Below, piece by piece: positions 24,960-35,261 of a stretch of DNA of 64,000 nt (its first letter is position 1; every line of letters begins with the position of its first letter). The notes under the pieces were generated by a model. The model saw only the letters and a list, made by a program, of their open reading frames with translations. It was not told the DNA's origin and searched no databases. The position numbers were made by a program, and so were the translations under genes. This DNA is from Plantago major (taxonomy: Eukaryota; Streptophyta; Magnoliopsida; Lamiales; Plantaginaceae), in assembly GCA_026545765.1 (NCBI GenBank), contig CM048840.1, forward strand, positions 86,828,877 through 86,892,876, given 5' to 3'.

Positions 24960-25970
24960 GTCATTCATTTCAAACATTCACCATGAGTTAAAGGGATTAA
25001 CCTGTTAGTCTTCACATATCTGATTGGTGGATTTCCTGGTAATTCTTGGGTGGAGGGTTTAAGCGAAGTTGAAATGGTAAAGCCAAGAGCAAGAATCGCA
25101 GCCCAAGAATATAACTCCGCCGTCTGTCGCCGGAAACCGCCTGCAGAGTTGGCCGCTTAAGATTCACACGCGGCGTGTGTTTTGTTTTTCCAACACCTGG
25201 TCTTGTTTTTTGTTTCTGTGTACTCAAAAAAAGATTAGTGAGTGGAGTGATTATTTTGAGTTCTTGGAAATGTCATTAAGCATTCCAAATTTTCCATTCC
25301 ATTTATGATATGATATGATACTAGTAATAGTAAGTAATGTTACCTATTTTTGCCATGTCCTAAATTGTATGTAGCCCATTGGGCCCCTACAAAAATGTGG
25401 GTTCACATGTTTTAAAATGAAGTCCGACCGGTCAGATTGAAAATACCGTTTAATGGAAGCTTAATGAAAACTTTAAAACGTAAGAAAGTCGTATGGGTTA
25501 AAACCGCTTATAAGTCGGATGGGAATTGATGAAAAGAAGTCCCGAATCGGAACGTAAATGAGCCCTTTCACTTAGGATTGAGCTGGCTTTGAGCATCCAA
25601 GCTGACGAGAAATTTCTTCTTTTGTTCATTGGAAAGAAAAGGATAATGTTTTAGGTTAGGAATGAAGAATACATTTGACTTGATTCTTTCTATTTTTATG
25701 ATGATGTGATTCAATATAGTACTAGTACTTGTTTATATCCCACTGTCCAAGTAATTATTTTTTAAATATGACTTTTTCCGATCAATCAAACTGAACTTAA
25801 ACTATAAACTTATTTGAACTGTAATCGTATAATGTACAATTAAACTTACTATGTCGCTCAGACATTCACTTGCCTTTGGCATCGTGTTGATTACTATAGT
25901 TGTTTGGCGATTTCGCCTTCGATAAGCAAACTTGCGTAGTTTGATTAAATATTTGCTTGAAACCTACCTG
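24960..25970. other. Leader/promoter side of the ELM2-SANT gene and intergenic DNA
   Basis: The GC-richer stretch at about 25060-25200 probably contains the transcription start and leader of the minus-strand gene. The remainder is AT-rich with no recognised feature. Confidence 0.4.
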
Positions 25971-26627
25971 CAAGGGCTGTAAACGAATCAAGCCGTTTGT
26001 GAGCGCTCGTGAAAAAGTTCAGTCAACGCTCAGACCGTGCTCAAGATCGGTCAACACGAGCTTGCGCGGGAGCAAACTCGACTCATTTTCGATCGAGCAA
26101 CGATCATGTAGATGAAAAACTCGATGCTCACGAGCAGCTCGCGAGCACATTATTATTATCATCATTCATCATCATCATCATCATCATCATCATTATTATT
26201 ATTTGTAATTGTTGGTTGCAAACTCGTATCTCTAAATTTTTCATAGATATAGCAACTAAAGTTTATATTTTATAACTCTTATGATCTTTTCAAATGCTCC
26301 TCGATGCATGTTCATTTTCTTCCGCGAGAATCATCTTTCGATTTTTTTTCTCCCGTTACATTTATATTTTTTGGTGAGTTACTTGTAATTATTTGTTGTG
26401 TTTGGTAAAAGTGGGAAAATGCTCAATTTTACTAGAATAAATGTCTTTATCCTTAATCATTTCACAAATCTATCATTTTCAATCAGCTCGCGAGCATTTC
26501 CATAACTTGACGAGCCGATCGCAAGCTCAAATATGTGATGATTGTCGATCATGATCACATGTCAAAATCAGACGATCAATGATTAATTGGGCTGAAAATC
26601 GGCTCGACTCCGCCCTTTTACAGCCTT
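25971..26627. mobile_element. hAT-like MITE
   Basis: Ends CAAGGGCTGTAAA and TTTACAGCCTT form an imperfect inverted repeat. Flanking 8-mers CCTACCTG... (25963-25970) and ACTACCTG (26628-26635) match at 7 of 8 positions, the hAT duplication length. The interior is rich in GCTCGCGAGC and CGAGCC motifs typical of this common plant element type. It has an ATC/ATT microsatellite (about 26153-26201) and no transposase. Confidence 0.75.
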
Positions 26628-26920
26628 ACTACCTGTTGATATATCTTCGTGTACCACCAAACCTTAGCTAGAAAAAAATCATACACAATAAGATTGTAGT
26701 TTCACATCATATACGGAACTGCAACATTTTATGGTAAAGTTAGTAAAAAGTATATGTTTCTTTGGGGTGCCGGGGATATGCTCAAGGTATGGGTGCCAAA
26801 AAAAGCCATGATAACATTTGAAATTATGTTTGTTTGGGAGTTTGAGGGATACAACTTTTTTAAACATGTATAAGTTACTAATTAACGGGTCGTGTACATT
26901 AGAGGACCTGATATAAAATA

Positions 26921-27147
26921 CTCCATCCGTCCCGGACTCAACTTCCCGTTGGTCGGGGCACAAGTTTTAAGATAAAGTGACTAAAGTAGGAGATATATTA
27001 ATAAAGTAGAAAAGAGAATAAATAAAGTATGAAAGAGTGTGAATAAAGTAGGAGAGATAATGAATAAAGTAAGAGAGATGTTTTTCCATTTAAATAAGGG
27101 GAAGTTGAGATTGGGATCGATCAAAACGTAAATGAGGACAGAGGGAG
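26921..27147. mobile_element. Stowaway-like MITE
   Basis: Begins CTCCATCCGTCCC and ends GACAGAGGGAG, flanked by TA on both sides (26919-26920 and 27148-27149). The interior is rich in AATAAAGTA. It matches the CTCCCTCCGTCC Tc1/mariner-derived MITE class and is 227 bp long. Confidence 0.85.
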
Positions 27148-27549
27148 TAAATGTTATCAACCCATCTGGTCATGTACGGGTTCGTGTTGAATCCTACATG
27201 TATGAAGCATATCAGTATTGAGAAGTCTTTTTTATATTTTATACTAGTTAATGGCCCGTCGATACTCGACGGGGCATTGAGAAAAAATTTAAAATAAGAA
27301 CTGAATAAATTTGTATAATACAACATGTCGAAGTTGAAAAACATACAAAACCTGCAAGGTGACAAAATGCATGATCTAATCACTTCAGCATTGCATCGGA
27401 CGTCACCCCTACCTGTAGAAAAGTGCATAATGTAAATTAGTGAAATTGAACACAACCATATATAAAATACACATAAAAGATAAAATCAACTCATAACTTG
27501 TCGAACACTTATTTATAAATTACGTTTGTTGTCGTGTCGTATGTATTAC

Positions 27550-28875
27550 TGATGTGCACTTAGAGATTTCGATTTTCGTTGTAGAACCTGTAATCCCTAA
27601 ATACAATCAAGATTAAATTTATAAGTCGGAAGTCCTCAAATTCACAGTTTATAGCGGAAAGCTGACTCGGGATGTCGTTCTCCATGGACACTTAGCATAA
27701 GAAAAAGCAAATATCGTATTTAAATTGCGCGCATAAAGTAAATAGAATAATTGCAGACGGATTGAATTGATCACAGTAAACCTTATTTGCTTTGTTGTAA
27801 ATCAATGATGGAAAAGGTGTAAAGGATCCCCGACCTCCCTCTGCTATGCTACCCCCAACTTCCTAGTTAAAATCCTACTCGATTATCTCTAACGACAGCA
27901 GGACATAATGCTAAATATCGAGGCGCAATCAATACCAGTACCCCCTACTCAGTTCAATGAAACTACTGTGTAACACAGCAGAACATCACACCACGAAGGA
28001 TGTATAGAGTTGTATAACCACGATTTACGTCTAATAACTATTCCATTAATATATCACGGTATATAAAGAAGTAGCAAAAGCAGAGTTACGGCGGTTCACC
28101 TTTACAAGAGAAATTTAGCTACTCATAGTAATACTAAGACATAAATCGAAATCAGAAAGAAAAAGAAGAAGAAGAAGCTTAGTCTCCGATGTCTTCGTGC
28201 TGCTTCTGGGGTTTCCTCCTTCTGGGTGCCTGACGGCCAGCGGTTTTGGGGTTTCACTTCCCCGAGGACTGGTACTCTCTTTCGAGAGCTTGTTGTGTGA
28301 GCGGTGTAGAATTATGAGACCCCTGAGGTCATATTTATGCTTGAAAATCCGAGCTCTGGCCGCCATTGATCATTAAGGAAGGTTTAGGAAGGCGGGCTCT
28401 AGCCTGACAGGCCAGGAAATAGCCCAGAAGAAATCATTCCCTTAACTGCGGTCCCCTGTGGACCGCAGAGAGGCCTTCTACGGTCCCCTGTGGGCCGCCA
28501 TCTTCGATTTCTGCAGATTCGAATCTGTTTTCTCCGTTCTTCTATTTCGGACTTCGTAACTTCGTTTCCTCCAAAAGTGGTCTTCGACAATGTTGTTACA
28601 TCTTCAATTATCTTCGCATTGGCTGGTCGCATGACATGTTTTGACTCCTCGAACTCCGCGCAACGGTCAATCCGGCGTATTCGATTAACTTTCTTGATTT
28701 CGCACAATTACGTCGTTTCCGTGCTTGAAATCGTGTAATTCCTCAAAAATGCGATCATGACCTACAAAATACACACGAAGTTGGTAATTGACCATAAAAT
28801 GATACAAATATTGAATTTAAGGCAAAAAACGAAGGTCTAAAAGCATGCTATATCGCACATTTCATTGTCACATCA
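27550..28875. mobile_element. Solo LTR, copy A
   Basis: Starts TGATGTGCAC and ends TGTCACATCA, with a perfect 5-bp target duplication ATTAC (27545-27549 and 28876-28880). It is 1326 bp and homologous to the copy at 32124-33667 over most of its length. Shared blocks include the start, GGGATGTCGTTCTC, the TTTTGGGGTTTCACTTCC block and the region ending in ATATCGCACATTTC. It has no coding region and no internal retrotransposon sequence. Separate duplications at the two copies show two insertions rather than one LTR pair. Confidence 0.85.
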
Positions 28876-28959
28876 ATTACCCTCTACATCGCAAATTACT
28901 ACGTTCAATCCCTTCCCGATGGTAACTCTAGAAAGAGCAACATTTAACTGAACATGGTT

Positions 28960-31380
28960 GAATACATGTGAGGGGAGGTAGAGGCCGACGTGTGAGAGAT
29001 AATGTCCCTTACTCTTATTTATGGTCATAGCAAAGCAAACGAATATGGGGAACTGTCTCTAATCAATTGATAGGGAACTTCATCTCGCCGGGTGGCTCAT
29101 CATCATTCTCGGAATGAAAACCTTTTGGAACGCGTTGATTCAAGATATCATCTTTGCCGCGGTGATATGCTTCCCAAGATTAGTAACTATGAGCCTTGTT
29201 CCATTGCACAACTCGAAAGTCTTATCAATATTCCTCGGGAGCATTATCATACACCCAACCTTTAGTATGATCCTATGGTTAGGCAATCTAGAGCAATTAA
29301 TGTTGTTGAAAAATTCTACAGTGAAAACATGTTCGAGATCGTTCTCAAAATTATCTTCCCTAGCAATGATATATGCACTCAAATATTCAACGCTATCTCC
29401 GAACATCTTCGACAAGAAAAATTGATTTATATCATCAAATATTTGATTTGTAGGTGCAAGAATATACCGGTGATGAAATATACAGGGTCAAGTGATGGAT
29501 CGCCTAAGTGATACAACAACGAAGGATATGTACTATCTAAAATAGTTGGAATTTGATGACTTACTTCTCAAATAAGTAAACCTTCGGGGATCTTGATATC
29601 AACCCACGATCATTAGGTTCAGCGGGAATGCCATAACCGACCTGTGTTATCACTCAGCAAATTCTTTCGTAAATTTCAAAAGATTACGAACCAGACTGTA
29701 TATGATTAAATTGGACATGAAAAAAGATAAGTTAAATATGATATAAGTATTATGTGGTATATAAGATAAGACGGACCATTTGCCTGCAATCTCATGTTCC
29801 TTGTCAACAGAAGCACCTCACAACATCTCATATCCTAGAGGATCATATAGAGGCATTCACAATATTATAACTATTCCTCCTGGAACAATGGACAAAATAT
29901 GTCAGAAGTTCCCGTCGAAGACAATCACCACTCCCACATTTGGCTCATCTAAACGACCCATCACATCCTTCAAGCTCCTAACGATCGCTCCAAACAATGT
30001 CGGGTTGTCATGGGAGCCTTATCCAAATAATAAGCTGAGCCTCCTTGAGTAATCACGTGATCTCTGAATCATCTGCTTATTTCATGTTGAGTCCTCATGA
30101 TTTGCAATGGTATCCTGAACCTCAAATATGCCGGACTACCATCCTACTAATATAAAGAAGGAGTGATGCAATCCAACTGGACGCAACTAGAAGTACAATA
30201 TCTTCTCTAGCCCTCAAACCAGAGCACACCGTTCTCCATATAAAGGTTTTTTCTGGTCCCTCCATAGATGTATAAAAAGAATATTTCGCCATTTCGACCA
30301 TTGACAGTAGACATAATTTCATATATGGCACGTTCTCTATCAGACAACTGTGGGTATAAACCATCATGCTATGCTCCATTGCAACTCTAACATAGAACAT
30401 CATGGATTTTTAGCATTTTATATGACAGACTCATCCGGCACTGGCATATTGTCAAATGAACTGAGCTTGTTGCAGTTTTTCATTGGTAACTTCTCTATTT
30501 GCATAATACCAGTGTTTTTTTTTTATTTGTTCATCAGTGAGTTTCAAACTTGGATGGGGAGTTCTCTATCGTTACATGACAATTACATACAAAATTTAAA
30601 CTGATTGTCATTGGATCGAGAATGGGTAATATAGTCTTTAACTTTATTGTACCAAGATTGTTGAGTAACCTTTGTTGATTGTACAAAATGTCGTCTGATA
30701 ATAAATTTCATGTTTTATTCCACACTTCCTCAGGCATCGACATGCTGCGTGATAACAACATGGTTAAAGGTGATGTAAAAAACTCGCAAATTCCCATAGA
30801 CTTGCTCCATTCAAACCACTAATATACTCTCCATCATTGAACAAGAGGCCCATAGCTTCACATGCATCCTTGTGATATTCGTACACAACACAGTCAACAC
30901 CATTATACTGAAACCTTGTTTCTTTGTTTACATATGGACCATATTATGTTCGTTTTTCCAACAATGATAGCGAGGAATTTTAGCATAAGTCAGCTTCCAA
31001 GCTCGAGGATCTATTTTGTTCAGCTCGAACCACTACAAGAACTGCGATTGTTTGACATTGGCTTTGTTGACGACATCTGGCATGCATTCACCATCTTTGA
31101 AAGGGACAAACTGCTCATTCTCCAAATGAAACGACTAATCACTTAACAACATAAATTGTATAATGCAGCGGGACTCTACTATACTCCACATTGCTTTGCA
31201 TGGAGACACATAACGATAGTCCATATGCCTCATGACCTTATCCACGTTTTTTGGATCAATGAAACTAACCCAATTTTATCGCTTCCTTTGAATATATACT
31301 TGAAGGGATGCAATATTGACCGATGGCTATTACAATATTCCATGTTGACGTGCACTTGATATTTGATCATAAAATGGGAG
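28960..31380 (-). pseudogene. Helitron Rep/Pif1-like helicase remnant
   Basis: On the minus strand from about 31380, KYQVHVNMEYCNSHRSILH then FKYIFKGSDK matches the Helitron N-terminal domain. A CEAMGLLFNDGEYISGLNGA segment lies near 30850. The Pif1 core follows as EGPEKTFIWRTVCSGLRARE (about 30270), where the usual GGTGKT P-loop has become GPEKT. Next come a LFGAIVRSLKDVMGRLD region (about 29990) and the C-terminal block SRLPNHRIILKVGCMIMLPRN with NGTRLIVTNLGKHI (29140-29300). Several stops and shifts separate these blocks, so the gene is dead. The intact protein would initiate rolling-circle transposition. Confidence 0.85.
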
Positions 31381-31412
31381 TTATGTGGAAATGTGTATCT
31401 ATTTTTCATTAT

Positions 31413-31414
31413 AT

Positions 31415-31477
<63 letters not shown>
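31413..31477. repeat. (TAA)n microsatellite
   Basis: About 20 TAA units occur in a row inside the Helitron remnant, just upstream (minus strand) of its N-terminal domain. The run produces an artificial poly-Tyr reading frame. Confidence 0.92.
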
Positions 31478-32123
31478 GGCTTTGAAAATATAAATCATGC
31501 AAAATAAATTAATATATATCTAATCCATATCTCTTAGCATATAAAAAATAAAATAATGAATTATAGTCCATGATAAGAGAGATGGATTAGATAAATGTTA
31601 ATTTATTTTGGAAATAATGTGGATCGGGATATGGATTAGATATATGCCCAAGTTGAAGGTATATAGACAATCATATTGGGGACAAATATACTTATTCACA
31701 TTCATCTTGTCACGGTGAATCTATATATATGTTTAAAATATTTTTTGGAGTTTTGTAGATAAATATATATGAGATTAAATAAAAATTATATGTGAATATA
31801 ACATACTAAAAATAAATCATAGGAGTTATATGGTGCACTACATCTTAACTACTTAAAATGTTACACAACCAACATACCAAATTTAAATTTTAACAACCAA
31901 TCAAAATACACTTGGAAAAAAACTAACCAATATGGATGCTCGAAGTTGCCACGTCAGCATGACACATGGCTATGTTCACAAGATTTGAAAAGGTGTTCAT
32001 AGATGCTAGTTACCATAAAAATTATTAATTATTTAGTATTGGATAATGAAGGACTACCAACCAAAAATACAACCTAAGTTGTTTACACAGAAGTTTGACT
32101 ATCTTATTTATTCAATTAAATAA

Positions 32124-33667
32124 TGATGTGTACCTGGAAGATTTTGATTTCGTTGTAGAGACTGTAGTCCCAAATACAATCAAAAGATTAAATTTATAAT
32201 TGCCAAAGCTCACTAACACACAGTTTATAGCGGTAAGTTAACTCGAGATGTCGTTCTCTCGGGAATAACGCTCGATTGAAATAGAATATTAAATGGTTGA
32301 TTTTCAATAAAAAAGTAAATAACAGATTTTTTGTATTTTTGAATAAAAAAATAAACACGTAAGTAGGAAATTAGTTTTAATAAGAATTGACGAACTAAGA
32401 ACTTATATAGAAAAGCATGTAAGCGTTAACCTTCACTTTGATAACTGGTTTATATCAGGAATAATAGATAGCGATAGTTACGGCTGCAGAGTCACACAAG
32501 TCACATATCTTATACCAAGGCGCAGTCAACAAAGATACCCTATGTAGACTATCGTCTAGCTCAAAGCTGTCACCAGTTGCTAGCTCAACATCATAACTTA
32601 GGCAGAATATCAACCTATAGACACAGCTGATACCTCCTAATTTAATGCAATGAATACTCATGTCTCGCGAAAACATAAACAAGCAAAGCATCTTTCTCAA
32701 ACAACACTGATATGAACAACAATCGCATAACCAACATTGATGCTAAAATTATTCCATCATATATAAACCAAATAGTCAAAGATCCCGGCTAACCCTTATA
32801 CAGGTAAATTAGCCTGACATAACTGAAAGTAAATAAACAGAAAACTGAATTGAAATCATGTTTGAAATAACTAAACCGTAAGAAGATGGTGAGTGTCGAC
32901 CCTCTGCTTCTCCTCTTCGATTCCTCCTTGCTTGATCGATCTTGATGTCTTCCTTGGTTGCTTGCTAACGTCTAGGATTTTGGGGTTTCACTTCCCGAGG
33001 ACTGTTTCTCTCTCAGGAGAGATGCTTTTGGGGTTTCACTTCCTCGAGGACTGGTTCTCTCTCCGGGAGAGCTGCCTTGTGAGCTGTGTTGATGACTTGA
33101 TTCTGAGACCCCTGAGGTCTTATTTATAGGTGAAATCTCGAGCTCAAACCGCCATTGGTGAATAAGGAAGGTTTAGGAAGACGAGCCCTAGCCTGACAGC
33201 CAGTAGAACGAACCAAAAGCAAAACAGGCGGTGCACTGCAGTCCACAGCTGACCGCAGTCACCCTCTTTGCGATCCACAGGCGATCGCAGAGTGCGATAT
33301 CCTCAGCTTCGAATCTGTTTCTTCTGTTCTCCAATTTCGGGCTTCGTAACTTCGTTTCCTCGAAAAGTTGTCTTCTACAAAGTTGTAGAATCTTCAATTA
33401 TCTTCGCACTGGCTGGTCGCATGACATGTTTTGACTCCTCGAATTCCGTGCAACGGTCAATCCGACATATTTGCTTCTTTGTCCCGACTTGGCACAATTA
33501 TGCTGTTTTGGTGCCTGAAATCGTGCAAATCCTCAAAAACGCGATCATGACCTACAGAAAACATGCAAAGTTAGTATTTGATCATAAAATGATATAAATA
33601 TTGAATCTAAGGCAAAAAACAAAGGTTATGTGAAGCATGCTATATCGCACATTTCGTTGTCACATCA
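32124..33667. mobile_element. Solo LTR, copy B
   Basis: Starts TGATGTGTAC and ends TGTCACATCA, with a perfect 5-bp target duplication AATAA (32119-32123 and 33668-33672). It is 1544 bp and homologous to copy A, but longer because of extra sequence in its first half and an imperfectly duplicated TTTTGGGGTTTCACTTCC block (32969-33055). No coding capacity. It lies about 120 bp beyond the proposed 5' end of the Helitron. Confidence 0.85.
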
Positions 33668-33771
33668 AATAACTATTGGGGATCTATTTGAGTAGGGAAA
33701 CAAAAAAAAGAAATTGGAGTAGGAACTCTTTGTAATTTCTAGAAATGGCGGGAGTCCATATGAAAAGTAGG

Positions 33772-34800
33772 GGGTGTAAATTTTTTTTAGGTACTCTAGA
33801 ATGAGACACCGCCAATTTAGGTACTAAACATCAACCCTACTTTCAATTTAGGTACTCCGATCAATTTTCAAGCAAAGTTGACCAAATTATCCAATTTTGA
33901 CCAAAAGAAAAAATATAATTAATGACACGTGTCACCTCCTTATTAATTCTGGAAGTTGTCTTTTGAAAATAATGCAAATTTGATTTTTAAAATTTTAAAA
34001 TTAAATAAGAATTCTAAAAATAATATTAAAAATAAACTAATATTATAAAAATAATTAAAATGAACATTACAAAAGTGTATTAAAACAAATCAAAATAATA
34101 AAAAATTGTTCAAAAATATCAAAATTAAAAAAGATAATAAAAAATAATAAATTTTTTAAAACATTATAAAAATTTAATAAAAACAAATAAAATATAAAAA
34201 TTTATATAAAAATATGAAAAATTATTTAAAAATATTAAAATAATTAAAAGATTGGAAAATTTTAAAAATGCACTTATGATACAGAAACATACAAAGGACA
34301 TTGAAATAATGTTGATGCAATCAGAACAATTTACTTCCCCCAATTGACATCCCATCAAAATAATTTCGGGTGAATAATGATATTTTTATAATTTAAAATT
34401 TTTGAACAATTTGTTTTTATTTTTTATATTTTTATTTGTTTTAATACATTTTTGTAATGTTTATATATTTTAACAATTTTTTATATAAAATAATTTTTAA
34501 TATTATTTTAATTATTTTAATAATATTTATTAATTTTTAATATTATTTTTAATCTGTTTATTTAATTTTACTATTTTTAAAATCAAATTGTCATTATTTT
34601 CAAAAGATAAATTTCAGAATTAATAAGGAGGTGACATGTGTCACGAATTATATATTTTCTTGGTCAACTTTGCCTGAAAATTGACCGGAGTACCTAAATT
34701 GAAAGGATGATTGATGTTTAGTACCTAAAGTAGACAGTACCATTCTAAAGTACCTAAATTGACGTTGTCTCATTCTGGAGTACAAAAAAAAAAAAGGGGG
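33772..34800. mobile_element. Mutator-like foldback element, 1029 bp
   Basis: A perfect 9-bp target duplication AAAAGTAGG flanks it (33763-33771 and 34801-34809). Nearly the whole element is a long inverted repeat. The left arm includes TCTAGAATGAGACACCG and ACACGTGTCACCTCC; the right arm has their complements near 34768 and 34630. A short non-repeated centre lies at about 34270-34375. The arms are very AT-rich inside. There is no transposase, so it is non-autonomous. The 9-bp duplication and long inverted repeats point to the Mutator superfamily. Confidence 0.87.
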
Positions 34801-34809
34801 AAAAGTAGG

Positions 34810-35261
34810 TAAGCAAAATAGAATTGTGGTGTAATTTATAATTTTTTACCAATGAACTTATTAACAAATTAGATCACATAATTCGAAAGCGAGAGCGGGA
34901 GTTAAAGTGAAAGCGACAATTCGATATGTTCAAAAATAAATGATAGCGAGAGCGCATTAAAGCGTTCAGTTTATCAATAAACATCAATGATAGCGAGAGC
35001 GCATTAAAGCGTTCCAAATTACACAAAGTCTCCTTATATACAGTTTCTAGATAACTTATATAGAGATAAATGTTATTATCAATAAACTCATCTAGTGGAT
35101 GTTTAGTTCGCGACTTAAGAAAACTTAAGTCTTCTTATCGGAACGCAAAGGGCGACCAGTTCTGCCGAATTATGTGATCTTAGGCGGTGTGGTCCTGTAT
35201 ATTTCAATGAACAAAGCTTTTGTTCATCTTCTTTTCCCACATAAACTCAACATCATAGACT
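34810..35261 (+). promoter_or_regulatory. XPB upstream region with 27-bp direct repeat
   Basis: An exact 27-bp sequence starting TGATAGCGAGAGCGCATTAA occurs at 34941-34967 and 34988-35014. A related GAAAGCGAGAGCGGG lies at 34883. The repeats sit about 250-320 bp upstream of the proposed XPB start, between it and the foldback element. A regulatory role is possible but only suggested by position. Confidence 0.5.

Larger units (their letters stand above)
27244..32003 (-). mobile_element. Helitron with decayed Rep/helicase
   Basis: Read on the minus strand, the element ends with a perfect hairpin (CCCGTCGA, loop GTA, TCGACGGG), then CCATTAA and CTAG (complement at 27244-27247), followed by T. 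The proposed 5' end is TCTATGAACACC at 32003, preceded by A, giving the A/T target of Helitrons. The interior holds remnants of a Helitron N-terminal domain and a Pif1-type helicase in the same orientation. A solo LTR (27550-28875) is inserted near its 3' end. The 5' boundary is inferred from the TC start and position; the 3' boundary is well supported. Confidence 0.8.

Noticed and set aside
29114..29511. Plus-strand frames of about 80-100 codons
   Set aside because: They are antisense to the Helitron helicase remnant, which has recognisable motifs on the minus strand.
31230..31502. Reading frame with a long poly-Tyr run
   Set aside because: The run is a TAA microsatellite read in one frame. 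Only the downstream part (Helitron N-terminal remnant) is real coding relic.
27550..33667. One LTR retrotransposon with helicase inside, using the two TGATGTG...CACATCA copies as LTR pair
   Set aside because: Each copy has its own perfect 5-bp target duplication (ATTAC and AATAA), and the DNA between belongs to a Helitron.
34164..34358. Hydrophobic 64-codon frame
   Set aside because: It arises from the AT-rich arm of the foldback element.
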